Source: Tetrahymena elliotti 4EA (taxonomy: Eukaryota; Ciliophora; Oligohymenophorea; Hymenostomatida; Tetrahymenidae). From it: 64,000 nt of DNA. Made by a program: the position numbers and the translations under genes. Position 1 is the stretch's first letter. Each line of letters starts with the position of its first letter. The stretch spans positions 1,512,574 to 1,576,573 of the forward strand of contig JH720303.1 of NCBI GenBank assembly GCA_000231825.2, read 5' to 3'. This document shows, piece after piece, positions 25,636 to 37,549 of this stretch. Below the pieces are notes generated by a model, which searched no databases, was not told where the DNA came from, and saw nothing but the letters and a program-made list of their open reading frames with translations.

Positions 25636-26436
25636 ATGACAGAATAAGTAGAAGAAAAAAATTTTAGACCTGCTCGTATATACAATTTCATTAAGTAGGA
25701 TTTCATAGATATGAGAGAATTGCCAGTAAAACATTAATTAAATAAATAAAATAGCATTTAAAACAATTATTATTTTTTGTTATTCTGATCAGAATGTAAA
25801 GGTGTCTTCTGGATCATACAGTATCTCTACAGATGATAAAAAATTAGCAATTAAGTCAATTATTATGAGAAAAAAGAGATAGAGGGGATATGATAGAATT
25901 CTTTTTTAGGCATAAAATACCATAAGATCAAAGGAAGAAGAAGCTGAGCTTAAGAGGGATAGACATAGCTTTATAAATTATCTTAAAAGAAAATATAAGA
26001 ATTAGATTCCTGAAGAATTATTAGATAAATCTAAATAAATACTAAAGCAATAATCTAGAGGATGGAATCTATCTGATATTATATAATATGTTGAATAAAA
26101 AAACTGTATTTAATTTTATTTTCAAAGAAAAACTATTTTATTTTTTATATAATTACAGTTTATTTATTTATTTTTTGTCATTTAAAAATAGCCAAAAAAG
26201 CAATCAAAAAGGAATTAAAAAAGGAAGAAAAGAGTAAAGAAAAGAAGAAAAAAGAAAAGCAAGAATAAGAGGAATAGGAAAAAGATAATTTCTAAGAGGA
26301 TGAGGTATAATTATGTTAATTAATGATAGTAGTCATTTAATTTTGTTTTAACTAAAAAAAGTCTTTTGAAGATTTGGCTAATATAGAAGATGATAATGTA
26401 AACGATGAAAGTGGTGGAGGAGATTATGATGACTGA
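25636..26436 (+). CDS. Basic/acidic small protein, possibly RNA polymerase III subunit C31/RPC7-like
   Basis: ATG 25636 (MTEQVEEKNFRPARIYNFIK). The first intron at 25726-25792 joins in phase to NVKVSSGSYSIST. A helical middle region (FINYLKRKYKNQIPEELL...SRGWNLSD) is followed by introns, a lysine/glutamate block (KKEEKSKEKKKKEKQEQ), and an acidic C terminus ending SGGGDYDD before TGA 26434-26436. The order basic helical core, Lys/Glu linker, acidic Asp/Gly tail resembles the Pol III subunit RPC7/Rpc31, which is short and diverges fast. This is an architectural resemblance only, since no diagnostic motif is present, so the assignment is weak. The gene itself is well supported by phase-consistent exons. 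Confidence 0.6.
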
Positions 26437-27185
26437 AAAAAAAATAATAAAAGCTTTGGTATACTAAATTTTATAATAGAAAGATAGATAGATAAATAGA
26501 TATCTATTATCTTTAATTTCAAATTACTAACTTCATTCTAATCCATTTAAAGAAATCTTAAGGTTGAACAAATAATTCACAAACAAATTAATGATTTATG
26601 TATATAGCTATGAATTTAATCTTTAATGTTAATATTTATGTTGTGTCTCCTTACTTATTATTCTTATTGCTAAATTCATTCTTTCTAACTAACTTTAAAT
26701 TAATTTTTTTTGTAATAGATTTATTGAGATTAATTTAACTTTGCTTATAAAATCTTTGGTTTAAATAAATTAGAATAAAAACTAAAAAAAATGTTTATGT
26801 AAACAAATAAAAATTAAGTTTTATCATACATATTTAATTTTAATTATGTAATTTGAGAACGAGAAATAAAATTAAATTTTCAAGTTAAATGATTTTAGTA
26901 AAATATAATGGTTTGGTGAGAAAATGAGATTTTGTTTTAATAGGATTTGTTAAAAATTGATTATTATGATAATAACGAATATAATCAATCCTTTTAGTGT
27001 GAAGTGAATTTTTTAAATAAAGAAATGTTATTTACCATTTCTTTTCTTATTTTATTTTATATCAAACAATTATTATAAATTCAATTAATATCTTAGATTT
27101 TTGAATTATAAATCAAATATAAAGATAATTTTTTTAAATTTACAAAAGCAAAAAATTCAGTAAATTAACAAACTAAAATATAGAA
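26437..27185. other. Tandem intergenic spacer
   Basis: AT-rich, with a short GATA microsatellite near 26482-26500. No coding frame was recognised. Confidence 0.5.
26482..26500. repeat. GATA-type short tandem repeat
   Basis: Imperfect tetranucleotide run of GATA/AATA units just downstream of the 25636-26436 gene. No function is implied. Confidence 0.7.
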
Positions 27186-28142
27186 ATGTTTGTTGGAACA
27201 AATGTAGATTTATTGAAGGTTAGACCTGGCCTTACCAATATAAATATGGAAGTAAACTAGCCATTATCTATTACTAAAACTTAAATTATTAGATCAAATG
27301 AAAATCCATCACTAAATACAGCAGAGGTAAAAAATTTTCATTTTAATAATCTTTAATGATGTTTTCATAAATTTAATAATTGTAGATATTAGCTTAATAA
27401 GAAATGTAAAAGTCTATGCTTAGAGAATCAAAAAAGTAAGAGAAGTTAGATAGATTCTAAAAAACTATAGTTGAAAGAGCAGCAATCATTGAGAAAGAAA
27501 ATAAACTCAAGAAGCAAGAGGAAGATAGATAGAAGGTAATTAAAATATTTGAATCAAAAGATATTTTTGTGACTTTTAATCAGCCAAAATGAAAAATATT
27601 AACACTTTTATTTGATTTTAAGAACGAAATTGAATCTTAGTTTCATAAATAAATAGGAAGAAAAAAAATAATTCTTGTTGTCAAGAAATAAAAAAAATTT
27701 TGGATAAGAAGAAGGCTCAGTATTTTCTGTTTCAGAACAAAGAGAATAAACTTTTACAAAAAAGAAGGATGTTTAACCCACAAAACCTAAAGTGGAAGAA
27801 GATAAGAAAAAGAAAGAACCTAATATGAAACTCTCTGTTGTATTTAAAAGTAATGAAGAAGTTTTACCTTAAGATCCTAGAGAAAAAAGCTCATCTCCTA
27901 AAATATCAAGAAAATCAGAAGTTAAAACCTCTAGTGGATATAATCCTTAGAAAAAGAATAAAAAATAATAAAATAGTCATGCTTAAATGATTATTCCAGT
28001 TGTAAGAGAAGATTAGGAAAGCGAAAGTGAAGATGAAATAGATTATGATATTTGTAATTTTGCTGATGCTGAAGAGGCAGTTACTAAATATCAAAATATC
28101 AGATAGCATTTATATTCATTAACTTACAACAAAAAATATTGA
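27186..28142 (+). CDS. Hypothetical lysine-rich protein with acidic C-terminal segment
   Basis: ATG 27186 (MFVGTNVDLLKVRPGLTNIN), stop TGA 28140-28142, about 250 residues. An intron ends just before ILAQQEMQKSML. The next exon encodes a coiled-coil segment (KKQEKLDRFQKTIVERAA). If the following intron runs from about 27537 to 27655, the frame continues as EEKKQFLLSRNKKNFGQEEG and stays open to the end. The C-terminal half is rich in Lys and Ser (VEEDKKKKEPNMKLSVVFK, SSSPKISRKSE) and contains an acidic patch (EDQESESEDEIDYDI). No membrane helix. No family was recognised. The composition would suit a nucleolar or RNA-associated protein, but that is speculation. Confidence 0.65.
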
Positions 28143-28737
28143 TGGCCATCATTTTCATAATGATTAAAAACTACCCTAGATAACAAACAACTTCAAGATA
28201 GATTGATAATTAAATGTGTATAAAAATATTTCTAGAATTAAATTTATTCTAATAATTAATAATTAAAATTTTCATTATAAAATATTCTTTCATGTTATAT
28301 AAATGTATTCAGTTAAAATATAATTTTGCTCATAGAGATATATAAGAATTGATTTTTGAATTTATTCTGATCATTAAATTGCTCTTGAAATATCATATTA
28401 TAATTTTTTTCAATTCTAAAGAAAAATGATATTAAAAAAGGTAAATTTAGAAGTGTAAAAATAGCATAAAAATAACTGTAGTTATTCTTAATTTTTAATA
28501 ATATAAATAAATAGAGAGAATAATACATAAGTGTTTGTTAAAATAGAATTTATGCGTTAAATAAAAATTTCCATTAGAATGTTTTTATGATAAAATTTTT
28601 TTTTTTGACTTTAACTCACAACAAGAACAAGCTCTTTAGTTCCTTTTTTAATTTTTTATATTTTTTGTTCATTTTAAAATATTCTTTATTTCCATTAATC
28701 TATTTTATTTAGATTATTTATCCATAAAAAAAATAAA
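28143..28737. other. Intergenic spacer
   Basis: AT-rich region between two plus-strand genes. Nothing specific was recognised. Confidence 0.5.
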
Positions 28738-29046
28738 ATGAAGAGAAGAGTAATCTAATATGGGAGTAAGATATAATGATAGAGGAGGGTAATATATTAT
28801 AATTAATTAGGAAAATTAGTCAATTAATATATTTAAGTCAAATAAGGTAAGCCTTTTGGAGATTATGAGACCAAATATGGAAGTGCTATAGTTTAAGGAA
28901 AGTATTTTAATAAAATGAGTTCTGGTAAGATTATTGAAATGAGGGTTGATATATAAAACAAATAAATTTAGCTTGAAGACGATTGAAAGTCAATTAGCTA
29001 GCTTCAAGAATAGTTCTTATTAGAAACTGAAAAACTTAGTATTTGA
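28738..29046 (+). CDS. Very small hypothetical gene with ambiguous 3' end
   Basis: ATG 28738 (MKRRVIQYG), then a 46-base GTAAG...TTAG intron that removes an in-frame TGA and rejoins in phase as RKLVNQYIQVKQGKPFGDYE. The frame ends at TGA 28984-28986 (…IQLEDD), giving about 65 residues. Alternatively, a weak GTTGAT...GCTAG intron after KIIEMR would join LQEQFLLETEKLSI and end at TGA 29044-29046. The same frame stays open beyond that TGA for about 40 more sense codons (YYFDKLENQEPYKTKID). No family was recognised. The start exon and intron are plausible but short, so confidence is modest. Confidence 0.45.
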
Positions 29047-29366
29047 TACTACTTTGATAAATTAGAAAATTAAGAACCTTATAAAACAAAAATAGATATT
29101 ATCTATTTTTAGGAAGTTGATACATTTTAAAAAAAATCTATTAAAAATTTACTTAATTATTTATTAGTAATATAATTTAGGATTTTAAAAATATTTTAAT
29201 TTAATTTAAGTCACTAAATTTTAATTAACTCCTTGTTATTATTACACAGAGAATAAAAAATTGAGTTTCTTTAAGATCTTGATTGCTGATTAAAATTAAT
29301 TTATTAAAATTTTTAGAAACAATATTGATTTATAAAATTGTTGTATGGTAAAAAATATATTGATTA
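29047..29366. other. Convergent intergenic spacer
   Basis: Short region between the 3' ends of the 28738 gene (+) and the CCDC177-like gene (-). Open in several frames because only TGA terminates, but nothing conserved was seen past about 29150. Confidence 0.45.
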
Positions 29367-32300
29367 TCAATTTTAAATTCCTGCATATTGTCTTCTTATC
29401 TTCATAACTTCCTCGAAATGTTAACTATATTTATTAGTTAATTAATTCATTTATAGCAATAATTATAAAAATTTACTCTGTCAATTTTTGTATTCTAGCT
29501 TGGCCTTTTGATCTTTCTTATTGATAGAATTTCTCTGCTTTTTATTTTTCTTTAGGATCTTATATTTCTTAAAATATTTTCTCTCTCTTATATTCGTTGT
29601 CTTGTTCTTCTTCGAGGAGTCTTAGCATTTCTACATTTTATCTCTATTTAAGTTCAGATATAATTCTGTTAATTTCTTTTTCGGAGGCATCATTAGGAAC
29701 TGAAACAGGCTTGATAGAAGTTTAAACTTTTTTCTCACGGGTTGTTTCAACTAATTCTAGAGTAAAATAATTAATTTAAACTCTCACAAAATTAAACTTA
29801 AATTGAAATAAATACTTCTTTTTTTGCTTTAAGGTGATCCTGTTACACTTTTATTGGGGTATGTTTTATTTAGATTATCAACTGATCCTTGCAAGAGTAC
29901 GCTTCCAGTAGAGTTTTTAAAGTCATTAATAATGTCATTAGGGTTCATCTAATACAATGAATAATAATTAATTCTTACTCTAATTAAAATAAATTTTTAC
30001 TTTTCCAAGTTTAACTTTTTCCATTTTAATTGCTATTTCTTTTTTTTACTTTTCAATTTCTTATCTCATAAACTGTCTTTAAAGAAGTAATTGGTTTCTC
30101 TCTTCCCTTAGAAATAAAGAAATTAATATTATTTTATTAAAATAATTTGTAATCAAAATACTATATAGAGGTTGCTCTTTGCATTTTGTCATTTATTTTT
30201 TCCATTAAGATCATCTTTTAATAATTTTATTGGCGCTAAATTCTATAAACAGTGTCTTTCCTATCAAATCTCTTAAGGTTATCACCGTTTATTTTATCAA
30301 TTAATTCTTCCTAGCGCTTTTGTTAAATTTTAGTAACATTTTCTTCTTTTTAATTAAGTTTATTCATGTAGTTTTATGTTTTTTCAAACAACAGCTAATT
30401 ATTTAGCTCTTTGACTTAAATTCTTTTTTGCTAGTTTTCCTACTCCTAAATTTTTTTCTTCTAATTTTCTTCTTCTGCAATTTTATCAAGTTCAGCTTTT
30501 CTCTCTTCAGCTTCTTATATTTTATGTATGTAGGTCATCTTCTTCTCTTCCTCCATTTTTCTCATTTTTTCCTATAAAATTAAGAATTCATTAAGTTCCA
30601 TTAACCAACCAAATATAAATTCTTTACGAGGACTTCAGATATTTATTCTTAGTGCTTTTAAGCTTGTAATTTATTATCTTCAATTCTTTTTTGTCTTTCT
30701 TCTTCAAATTGCTACCTTTTTTATTCATTCAGCTATTCTTTTTTCATAAACTCATCTTTAATTTTCTAAAGTTCCTATTCACTTTTTTCCTTTGCTGCTT
30801 TTAGCTTTCTTTCTTATGAGAGTCGCTTTTATTCAGCTTATTCTCCCCTAATTTTATTCTTTTCTTCTAGTACCTTTTATTTTGAATGAGATAAATTACA
30901 TTAGATTAAGAACTTAAATAAAAAATAATACTTTTTTTCTGATTTCATTCTTTTATTCCATTTCTTATTTCTTTGATAAAATTAAGCTTTATTAGGCTTC
31001 TAATTTCTTTTCAACACTTTTTTTGAATTCTTCTTGCTTAATTTTTCTTTCTTCTTCTTTTTTTAACAAAAGTAGTTAGTGTTCCTTCTTCCTTTATTCT
31101 TCTTGTTACTGTCTTTCCAAATCTCTTTCTTCCATTTCAATTTCTTTTTATCTTAAACGTTATTGCTCAGCCTCGTTTCTAATTTATCTTTCTAATTCCA
31201 TTTATTTTCTAACTTCTTCTTGCTTTTAAGTAATATTTTAAACATATTATTTTTTTTACATTCAATTAATAAAAATCTAACACCTTTTTGCGTTTTTCTT
31301 AAAGCTCCCTTTATCTCTGCATTTCTCTCTCCTGATCTATTCTCATTTTTTCTTCATTTTACTCCCTTATTTCTTGCATTTTAATTTCATAATCCATCAT
31401 TTATTCTATTTCTTTTTGCTATATTATACAATTAAGTTTCAGTAATAAATTGAAAAAATAACTAATCTTAAGCTTTATCAAATAAATTTATTTCTATTTC
31501 TTATTCTATAAAAATAAAATAAAAAATGTCATTACTTATCTGAATCTAATTTTCTCAAGCTACTTCTTTTCCCTCTCTATCAAAGAAGAGTTTCCCTGTT
31601 TAGATCCATGGAGCTTGGAACCATTCATTCCTGTATACTGTTTTTAAATATTATATTATTAACTTTGTAACTTAATTCATTTAGCATTTTCAATGCATTA
31701 ATGTCATTATCAAATTGCCTAAAAATAAAATAAATACTTTAGCATTTCCCAACTCATCAAAAACAACTAATCCTTATTTTTCCTGTTCTTTTATTAAAGT
31801 TCTTTCTTCTTTAGCAAGTTGAAGTTTGACCTTTCTCTTCTCTTCGTAATAGGCTAATTTTTATTCCAAATGCTTTTTATCTTTAATTTTGTCAGGAAAG
31901 TAAATTTTCATATCTTCTAAAGTTTTTATGATAAGATCTTCAGGATTTATACCCTATCTACGACATGCTTCCAATGAACGTGGACTGTTCAAAATTGGAT
32001 ATTTGCTAGAATTCTAATTAAAGTTATCTAAATTCAAATTTTCTGCCTATTTAATATGAAATAAATTTTAATCTGTATTTAGCTATCCTAAAATAATTAT
32101 GTAAAATGACTAAGATTGAATGAAAATAGTATGAAATACTGATGTAAATTAAAAAAATTACTTTATTTTGCATAGTACTATATATTTTGCTATTGTTATG
32201 CTTTAAAAAAATTGAGGAATCTTCCTGAAATTGAAGTGAAATATTTATTATTTTTTGTAGAATTAATTAGAGTATTTATCTCACAAACCTTTAATCAATA

Positions 32301-32372
32301 TTAATTAGATTTATTTACTCACTCTTTTTATATAAAATAAAACTGCATCAAATAACACTTTTCATCATTCAT
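29367..32372 (-). CDS. CCDC177-like coiled-coil protein
   Basis: Long multi-exon gene, stop TGA 29367-29369. The diagnostic element is ILNSPRSLEACRRQGINPED near 31940-32005, matching the SPRSLEAC.R.G..P.EL signature of the CCDC177 family. It is followed by YYEEKRKVKLQLAKEERT and then by more than 500 residues of Glu/Lys/Arg/Gln coiled coil. The last exons read KKVQTSIKPVSVPNDASEKE and end DQHFEEVMKIRRQYAGIQN, joined across an intron beginning GTAAATTTTT. Just upstream of the signature an exon encodes SSIFLKHNNSKIYSTMQNK. The true start is uncertain; the ATG at 32372 (MNDEKCYLMQ) is a candidate but its splice phase to the next exon is not perfect. CCDC177-type proteins are poorly characterised; a ciliary or cortical role is only a suggestion. 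It is divergent from nitronate monooxygenase. Confidence 0.75.
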
Positions 32373-32731
32373 TCATTTATTCAATTAAACAATATAAATT
32401 CTTAAAACAAAGAAGATATTAACTGTATTGAATATTTTACTTATCTAGAATCAAAATGTAATAATAAATTTTTATTAAAATGAATAACTAATTTTGTTTT
32501 AAGTCAGTCAGTCAGTTCAAAATGTTAAAATTAAAATATTGCTAATTCAACATAAATAATTTTTATTTTTTTAATGAGAATTGATTAAAAAAGGAATAGA
32601 TAAAAATATAATTTAAATATTTTCTTTAGCTTTGGTAAATGATTGAATTTATGAAATTATAGATAACCCAACTAAATTTTTATAATTTTTTAATTTAAAA
32701 TTTTTAATCAAAATTTATTAAATAATAAAAA
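32373..32731. promoter_or_regulatory. Short divergent intergenic region (probable bidirectional promoter)
   Basis: 359 bases separate the candidate start of the CCDC177-like gene (-) from the nitronate monooxygenase ATG (+). Any promoters for both genes must overlap here unless one start is misplaced. No motif can be named. Confidence 0.4.
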
Positions 32732-33820
32732 ATGAAAAATCATTTATTGAAGCAATTATTTGGAATAAAATATCCTATAATTTAAGCACCAATGGCTGGA
32801 GGCATGACTAGCCCAAATTTAGTGAGCTCTGTCTGTAATTCTGATGCTTTAGGCTTTCTAGCTTCTGGTTATTTAGCTGCCTCAGCTTTAGAGAAACAAA
32901 TACTTGAAACAAAATAAAAAACTTCAAAACCTTTTGGGATTAATATTTTCTTATCTTAAACTATCTAAAACCTTCAAGTAAAAAAACAATCTACTTTAAT
33001 TGATCTTGAGAAATAAGTTGGCTTGTTGAACTCCCAAATTTATACCAACATCTCATTAAATGAAGAAATTGAATAAAAGATAGAACTAGCAATAAAATAT
33101 GGTATTCCTATTGTAAGTTTTACATTTGGAATACCTGATTAAAAGTTAATTAAACACATGCATTCTAAAAGTATTCACATTGTAGGAACAGCTACTAATA
33201 TTTAAGAAGCCTTGGAAATAGAAAAAGCTAATTTAGACTCTGTAGTCCTGTAAGGGAGTGAAGCAGGAGGTCATAGAGGCTCTTTCATTATTTAAGATTA
33301 ATCAGATGAAATTGGACTCATGAGTTTGCTTTAGGTTGCCTAACAAAAATTAAAAATACCATATTTTGCTGCTGGAGGTATAGCTTCTGGTTAGGCATTA
33401 TTATCAAGCAGAATTTTAGGTGCATAAGCAGCTTTAATAGGTACTGCTTTTTTAGTTTCTCATGAAAGCACTGCTTCTAGAGCATATAAAGAAGCATTAT
33501 TGAAATCACAAGGAAAAGAAACAGTGATTACAGATGTTATTTCAGGTAAAAAAGCAAGAGGAGTAAAAAATCAGCTAATAGAATAAATGAATAAAAGTTC
33601 ATCTAAAGGAGAGTCTTTAGAACCTTATCCTATTCAAAATGCATTATCTAAAGATATAAGAGCCTATTCTAATTAAGTGGGTAAATCTGAATATCTATCT
33701 CTCTGGAGTGGATAATCTCTAGAATGCATACAAGAAAAATCTGCCTCAGAAATAATACAAAAAATAATTAAAGAATACCAAGAATCTCTTTAGATTATTT
33801 AAAAATTAACTTTGCAGTGA
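32732..33820 (+). CDS. Nitronate monooxygenase (2-nitropropane dioxygenase family)
   Basis: Intronless, ATG 32732 to TGA 33818-33820, 362 residues. FMN-binding TIM-barrel family features in order: FGIKYPIIQAPMAGGM at the N terminus, GFLASGYLAASALEKQI, KPFGINIFL, a mid-barrel VVLQGSEAGGHRG with the family's conserved GGH catalytic histidine, IPYFAAGGIASGQAL, and AALIGTAFLVSHES. The length matches class I nitronate monooxygenases. It oxidises alkyl nitronates such as propionate 3-nitronate using FMN and O2, a detoxification role. No targeting peptide is obvious. Lack of introns and a prokaryote-like family could reflect old bacterial transfer, but the codon usage is fully ciliate (many TAA/TAG Gln), so any transfer is not recent. 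Confidence 0.93.
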
Positions 33821-34833
33821 TTTGTTACATCTTTAAAATTACACTTGATAAATAACTATTTAGATATTATTTATTAATTAAAATAAAAACTAAAGTAAAT
33901 TTAAATTAATTTCTTGTAGAACAATCTTGCAAGTGTAAGGTTTAGTTTTCATAGTTACAATTTTTTTTGGTATTTATTTTCATATTTTTACAATTATGAC
34001 TCAATAAATATTCTTACATTTTCTTTTTCTCTCCCTATTGAATCTTCAATATTTCTTTTGAAGTTCTTAGAAAGTTTGTATGATAAATTCCATTAAAAAT
34101 AAAAAAAAATATTTACTTTTTTTGGTTTAATTAAAAATAAATCAAATAAAAATTATTAAAATTTTTGTGAGCCACCTAATTGTAAATCTAGTTATTCTTA
34201 TTTTATTTTTTAGAACTTTTATTTGAATAGACATTAATTTTTTATAAATAAAGGAAGTTCATTTCTGCTTCCACTTTTGTTCAATATGACTAATTTTTTT
34301 TAACAAAAATAATTGAAAACAAGCAAGAATTTTTTCATAATTAGAAAGAAAAATAATTTCCTTAAATAATATTTTTTTCATGAATCAGAATATAATTTTT
34401 GTAAGTAACATTTATCTTTAAAAAATTTTTTTTAATGATGAAGTAAAAAATGATTTTCAGATTAAAAATTAATTTTTTTATTTTGCAATTTAAACCAAAT
34501 GGTAACTATTTTTCAAAAATTTAAAGATATAAGTATATCAATATACCTATAATGAATCTATTTTATCTTTAAAAAAATGAATAATTTTGTTTAAATTACT
34601 TTATTTAAATATTAAAATATTAGAAAAGAATTATAATTTTTATGCTTTAATAGACAATTAAATTGTTAAAGATAAGATATTTAATTTAAGTTAAAATTTT
34701 AAAATAAATACTTTTTTACATAAGTGATCTTTAAAAATATTATTTTTATGTAATTATTACTTATTTTTAAAGATTAATATTTTTTATTTATTGAATTAAA
34801 TCTTAATTTAGTTTAAATCTGTGTTTTCAATCA
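33821..34833. other. Convergent intergenic region
   Basis: About 1 kb of A/T-rich DNA between the 3' ends of nitronate monooxygenase (+) and the 34834-35808 gene (-). Nothing recognised. Confidence 0.5.
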
Positions 34834-35808
34834 TCATTAGTTAGATTGTGATTAATTTTATTCTTAGCTATCTTGGTGCTTAATATTCTTAGACTCTTCC
34901 TCATGATTAGTTTCATTTATTGCTTATTCTTAACTTTATTCACTTTTTTATTCAGTTTGTATTTAGTTTGCTTTTTGTAACTCTTTTTTTTGTGATGAAT
35001 CAATTGTATTCCCATAATTATGATTTCTCTTAGACAATATTTTCTTTTAGAATAATGTTTCATATTTCTTAATTTATTTAGTGTATGGTGACTCAATCAA
35101 TAATTGCTTTAAGTTTAAAGATAAATTAGAACCATTCTTATCTATTTATTAATATTATTTACGTTTTTAATTAATATGTGTTCTCTAATTAAATTGAATT
35201 TACTTTTTTTTTAATTAATTGGTGGTAGTTTTAGCTATTCTTGCTTTTAATAATTTTCTAATTTAAGAGGTTCTTTTTTTGGTGAATAAGCTGGGGTTCC
35301 TATATCTGTTCCTTCTGTTTTCATTTTTATAGTACTTTTAAATATATCTTATGACTTTTGTGATTTGCTGCTTATTGTTTCATTTCGAAAAAAGTGAAAG
35401 ATTGACGATTTATTATTTTTCAAATAAGGGGATTGTTCTACTTTTGGTGATAACCCCACAGAGTGTTTAGTGCTATTCTGTATTTAAAATATAAGAAGTT
35501 TCTTATTTTACAAATTTCAAAATAAATGTGCATCAATATACCTAACCTAAATTCAAACTTGTAGTAAGTTAGCTGGTTGGTGCTGAAATGAATCTACTAA
35601 ATTCAGAAATACTATCTAAAATAATGATAATAATTTTTGAAAAGAGAGTAAATGTTGAATAATTTAATTATTTACTTTTATTTTGAATAGTTCTCAGGTT
35701 GTGCGAAAGTTAAGTAAGCTATTTCTTTTCTTTTAAGTATTAAGAAAAACTGGTTTCAAATTCGTCTTTTACATAGTGCTTATTCTAAATATTTTTTTCA
35801 TACTACAT
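34834..35808 (-). CDS. Hypothetical low-complexity protein
   Basis: ATG 35808 (MQYEKNIQNKHYVKDEFETS) opens a helical N-terminal exon ending LRTIQNK. Later exons encode STKHSVGLSPKVEQSPYLK and a Ser/Lys-rich linker with GTDIGTPAYSPKKEPLKLEN (about 35240-35480). The final exon is Gln/Glu-rich, ending NQSQSNQ at TGA 34834-34836. Several SP and TP sites suggest a phosphorylated, disordered protein. Exon borders between 35490 and 35700 are not fixed. No family was recognised. Confidence 0.6.
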
Positions 35809-36494
35809 TTTAAGATATGAGTTGATGATAATAATAATAATCTTAAATTGTTACTAAATTTTTACAAATTACTAATAAATATAAGTTTTATTAGTTTTTA
35901 TTAATTTTAATCATCTCTTATTCCATCTATTTTCCCATTAGATATATCAAAAATAGAATTAAAATAACAAAATTTGCTTTAAAATATACTCAAAATTAAA
36001 AACAAGTCAAAATCCATTTATCTACCACAAAAAATTTTCTAATAAACAAAGAGATTAATAAAATTTTGATATACATATACTAGCCTGAATTTCTTAACAC
36101 ATCCATCAATAGACATATCTCATAGAATAAAAATATTTAAAATTTAGTTTAACCTATTTTTAATACCAACAGTAAAATTATTGATAATACTTGATAGAAT
36201 AATTAAGGAAATTAGATAGAATAAAAACTACTTGTATTGAAATTAGATTACTTACGTAGTTAAAGTGGTTTTTAATTATCTAGATCATTCTGATTATTCA
36301 TTTTATGATCAATATCTTAATTAAATTAATATATTTAAAGATTTTATATCGTAATTTAATCAGATGATATAACCTTTAATATGTGAAAAAAATTGTTAAA
36401 TTAGGAATATTTCTGATTTTAAATAAAATATTAATAGTTCTTGAAGATAAAAACAAATAGCAAGCATTTACAATTACTTTATTGATTTAGCATT
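35809..36494. other. Divergent intergenic region
   Basis: AT-rich spacer between the 34834-35808 gene (-) and PEX12 (+). Presumably contains both promoters. No motif recognised. Confidence 0.5.
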
Positions 36495-37549
36495 ATGGAA
36501 TCAAGAGTTTTAGATTAAAAAGTTCATTACTTTGAGCATCTTTCAGTTGAAAAGTTTGAAGAGTAAATCATAAATTAGATTTTATTTTTTGAACTTTTCA
36601 TTTTGATCAATAATGAATTAAACAAGTGAAGCAGATGAAAAATTAACTTTTATAAATATATAATAGGTATTTTAGGGGCGCTTATCATTATGTAGTGAAT
36701 ATAGTATTTGATAGGGTTTTAAGTTTAGTTAAATTAAGATATTTCAAAGATGAAATACTTTTAATTTCTGAATCTCTCCTATAATCCTACTACTTGTTTG
36801 TTCATGATTCAACATATGCAGAGTTCTTTTTTGACTTAAAAAGATTTACTCTTGATGGTGAAAGTCCAACTAAAAAATCTAAAATATTAGCTGTATTAAT
36901 TTAGACATTAGTACCATACATAAAGGCTAAGTTAGACAGAATATTTAATGACATTAAAGCAAAACTAGCAAATCATGATATATTGAGTAAGAAATAAGAA
37001 ATATTTAGGCAAGTATATCCTACTTTAGTAACCTTATTTCGTGCTATTAATATTATTTTAAATGCAAAATACCTTCTAAATCCTTAATCAAAGTTTTACA
37101 ATTTAGATTATTATTTAGTTAAAAATAACCTCAGCAGAAAACCTCCTTAAAATTAACAATAAAATAATTAATAAAGTACTTTTGGAAACATTAAAGATTT
37201 TATGAGGAGATATATGATTTTTATGCTATACTTAGGATTACAAGGATTCGATTGGTACTTTAGATCTTCCCAATAAAGAGGTCAATAAAATGCAAAAAAT
37301 TTTAGTTACAATGAAAGTATTCCTCCTCCTATTCAACTATCAGCATAATAATAAAGAGCTTAATAATAATCATAAAATTTCTGCATATTATGCAAAGGAA
37401 AGTTGAGAAATCCAAGTGTATTAAATTCTTCTGGTTATGTTTTCTGCTACAATTGCATTACAGAATTTGTAAAGAATAATAAAAAATGTCCTGTAACTAA
37501 TATAAAAAGTGATTAAAATATGATTGTAAAACTATTTATTTAGAATTGA
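36495..37549 (+). CDS. PEX12: Peroxisome assembly protein PEX12 (RING-type ubiquitin ligase subunit)
   Basis: Two exons: ATG 36495, intron 36626-36666 (41 bases) joining in phase to KYFRGAYHYVVN, stop TGA 37547-37549, about 338 residues. The N-terminal Pex2/Pex12 domain is clear: LRYFKDEILLISESLLQSYY followed by a FFFDLKRF segment as in PEX12 orthologues, then a helical YPTLVTLFRAINIIL stretch and a Gln-rich linker. The C-terminal RING-like module (about 37380-37500) reads CILCKGKL, then NSSGYVFCYNCITEFV, KKCPVTNI and MIVKLFIQN, with the reduced cysteine set typical of PEX12, which binds one zinc. With PEX2 and PEX10 it forms the peroxisomal retrotranslocation ubiquitin ligase that recycles the import receptor PEX5. 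It implies functional peroxisomes. Confidence 0.93.

Noticed and set aside
28738..28986. TGA read as tryptophan across this locus
   Set aside because: The first in-frame TGA is removed by a normal short intron, and all recognised genes in the window end at TGA, so a changed meaning of TGA is not needed.
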